6,958 nucleotides of DNA, taken from Roseiarcus sp050013275. Its GTDB lineage: Bacteria > Pseudomonadota > Alphaproteobacteria > Rhizobiales > Beijerinckiaceae. The stretch lies in the NCBI GenBank assembly GCA_050013275.1, contig JBEKFO010000224.1, forward strand, positions 1-6,958. Direction: 5' to 3'. Under the pieces are notes generated by a model. It was not told the DNA's origin and ran no database searches. It saw only the letters and a program-made list of their open reading frames with translations. Made by a program: the position numbers and the translations under genes. How positions within the stretch are numbered: the first letter of the stretch is position 1; each line of letters begins with the position of its first letter. Shown one piece after another: positions 6,122 through 6,958 of the stretch.

Positions 6122-6141
6122 GGCGCGAAAGCGCCACTTTT
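6122..6141 (+). terminator. Likely intrinsic terminator after ETF-QO
   Basis: GGCGC (6122-6126) and GCGCC (6131-6135) form a 5-bp all-GC stem closed by a GAAA tetraloop, with TTTT at 6138-6141 after two bases. It lies 27 nt past the ETF-QO stop. Two competing hairpins share its left arm region: TTCGCG (6111-6116) with CGCGAA (6124-6129), and CTTCG (6110-6114) with CGAAG (6118-6122). The small AACCG/CGGTT repeat at 6093-6105 overlaps the stop codon. Confidence 0.55.
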
Positions 6142-6229
6142 GTCTGAGAGCGTTTCTCCTGTAAGGACGTTTGTCCGTCGCAGTCGCCCCATCGTCGTTC
6201 GACCGACCCAGAGAAGGAAAATCTCGATC

Positions 6230-6958
6230 GTGCCAGCCAAGCTTTCGCTGATCCGCGCCCGGGGACGGTTCCTCAACGTGCTCTTTGCGGCGAGCGCGCT
6301 GTTCGCGGTCGGAGCGGGCAGGGCGATGGCGATCGCTTCGCCCGCCGATCCCGCCGTCTTGCCGATCGGCGAGAGCCAGGCCGGCAATTATCTCTCGGCG
6401 CTCGTCGCCGGCGCCGACCGCGACACGCCAGCGGCCGCGGTCTACTCGCGCGAGGCGCTGCGCGCCGATCCGAGAAATCCCGATCTCGTCGAACGCGCTT
6501 TCGCCGCCGCGCTCTCCGACGGCGACGTCGCCAGCGGCTTCACCCTCGCCGACCGCCTGGTCGCGCGCGACCCGAACAACAGTCTGGGGCGCTTGGCCCT
6601 TGCGGTGCGCGCGATCGCGGAGGGCCAATTCGTCGCGGCGCGCGCGCAACTGGGCGCCGGCGAAGCGGGCAAGGCGCACGACGTGACGACGACGCTGCTG
6701 ACGGCGTGGAGCTACGCCGGCGCCTTCGACTTGCGCCATGCGCTCGAGACGCTCGATCGCGTGCGCGATCCCAGCGTTGCGGTGTTTCGCGACTATCACG
6801 CCGGCCTGATCGCCGACATTCTGGGCGACGCGCCCGAGGCGCAGCGCCGGTTGAAGTTGGCCTACGACGCCGACAAGAACACCCTGCGGCTCGCCGACGC
6901 CTACGCGCGCTTCCTGGCGCGCCACAACGACGTCGAAGGCGCGAAGAAAGTCTATGCC
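6230..6958 (+). CDS. Exported tetratricopeptide repeat protein, N-terminal part (3' end outside window)
   Basis: The frame is open from GTG 6230 to the right edge, giving 243 residues with no stop. The N-terminus looks like a Sec signal peptide: basic residues to about 13, a hydrophobic core FLNVLFAASALFAVGAG (14-30), and likely cleavage after AMA (32-34). The mature part is made of degenerate TPR-like helix pairs, at about 53-82 (ending LRADPRN), 87-117 (ending VARDPNN), 120-141, 188-217 and 221-243. TPRs bind proteins, so a periplasmic or envelope scaffold role is likely, but no partner can be named. GTG is preferred because AAGGA (6214-6218) lies 11 nt upstream and because a downstream ATG would remove the signal peptide; the spacing is rather long. 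It follows ETF-QO after 135 nt containing a probable terminator, so it may have its own promoter in that gap. Confidence 0.82.
   Translation, partial: MPAKLSLIRARGRFLNVLFAASALFAVGAGRAMAIASPADPAVLPIGESQAGNYLSALVAGADRDTPAAAVYSREALRADPRNPDLVERAFAAALSDGDVASGFTLADRLVARDPNNSLGRLALAVRAIAEGQFVAARAQLGAGEAGKAHDVTTTLLTAWSYAGAFDLRHALETLDRVRDPSVAVFRDYHAGLIADILGDAPEAQRRLKLAYDADKNTLRLADAYARFLARHNDVEGAKKVYA

Noticed and set aside
4256..6925. An 889-codon open frame on the minus strand, opposite ETF-QO and the TPR gene
   Set aside because: It is antisense to two clearly recognised proteins, has Arg/Ala/Asp/Gly-rich composition with no domain, and is explained by strong G/C third-position bias keeping the opposite frame free of stops.
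1..6958. CRISPR arrays, tRNA/rRNA genes, transposases, toxin-antitoxin or phage-defence genes
   Set aside because: Looked for regularly spaced repeats, cloverleaf-like sequence and familiar protein motifs; none seen. The gene set is ordinary chromosomal content.

Overview
The window is GC-rich DNA, with most codons ending in G or C, from an alphaproteobacterium. Gene content and protein style point to Hyphomicrobiales, possibly a methanotroph-type Methylocystaceae/Beijerinckiaceae relative. The genus is an inference from general resemblance; no rRNA or other marker is present. I recognise five housekeeping or regulatory proteins, one DUF1127 small protein, one unrecognised small exported protein and one truncated TPR protein. 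There are no tRNAs, rRNAs, CRISPR arrays, transposases or phage genes.

Layout. (1) Positions 1-1201, plus strand: the 3' end of hslO (Hsp33 redox chaperone), then 11 nt later ispA (short-chain polyprenyl, probably farnesyl, diphosphate synthase), probably co-transcribed. A candidate intrinsic terminator follows at 1280-1299. (2) Positions 1423-2786: a divergent pair made of a DUF1127 small protein (minus) and a GcvA-like LysR regulator (plus). They share a 143-nt intergenic region with a perfect 7+7 inverted repeat overlapping a candidate lysR -35 box. (3) Positions 2821-3090, minus strand: a short exported protein with a strong Shine-Dalgarno. Upstream of it is a gene-free stretch of about 330 nt (3091-3416) containing two hairpins and a palindromic element of the type dispersed in many proteobacterial genomes. 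(4) Positions 3417-6094: a family-4 uracil-DNA glycosylase (minus) and an ETF-ubiquinone oxidoreductase (plus), transcribed divergently from a 158-nt spacer. (5) From 6230 to the right edge: an exported TPR protein, cut by the window, separated from ETF-QO by a likely terminator.

The genes do not form one pathway. They cover proteostasis (Hsp33), isoprenoid precursors (IspA), a local regulator with a small effector-like protein (LysR/DUF1127), uracil repair (UDG) and electron entry to the quinone pool (ETF-QO). I found no convincing evidence of an undescribed multi-gene system. The items most worth a second look are the LysR/DUF1127 divergon with its palindrome, the hairpin-rich leader and small two-cysteine exported protein, the dispersed palindromic repeat, and the missing first iron-sulfur cysteine in the UDG.
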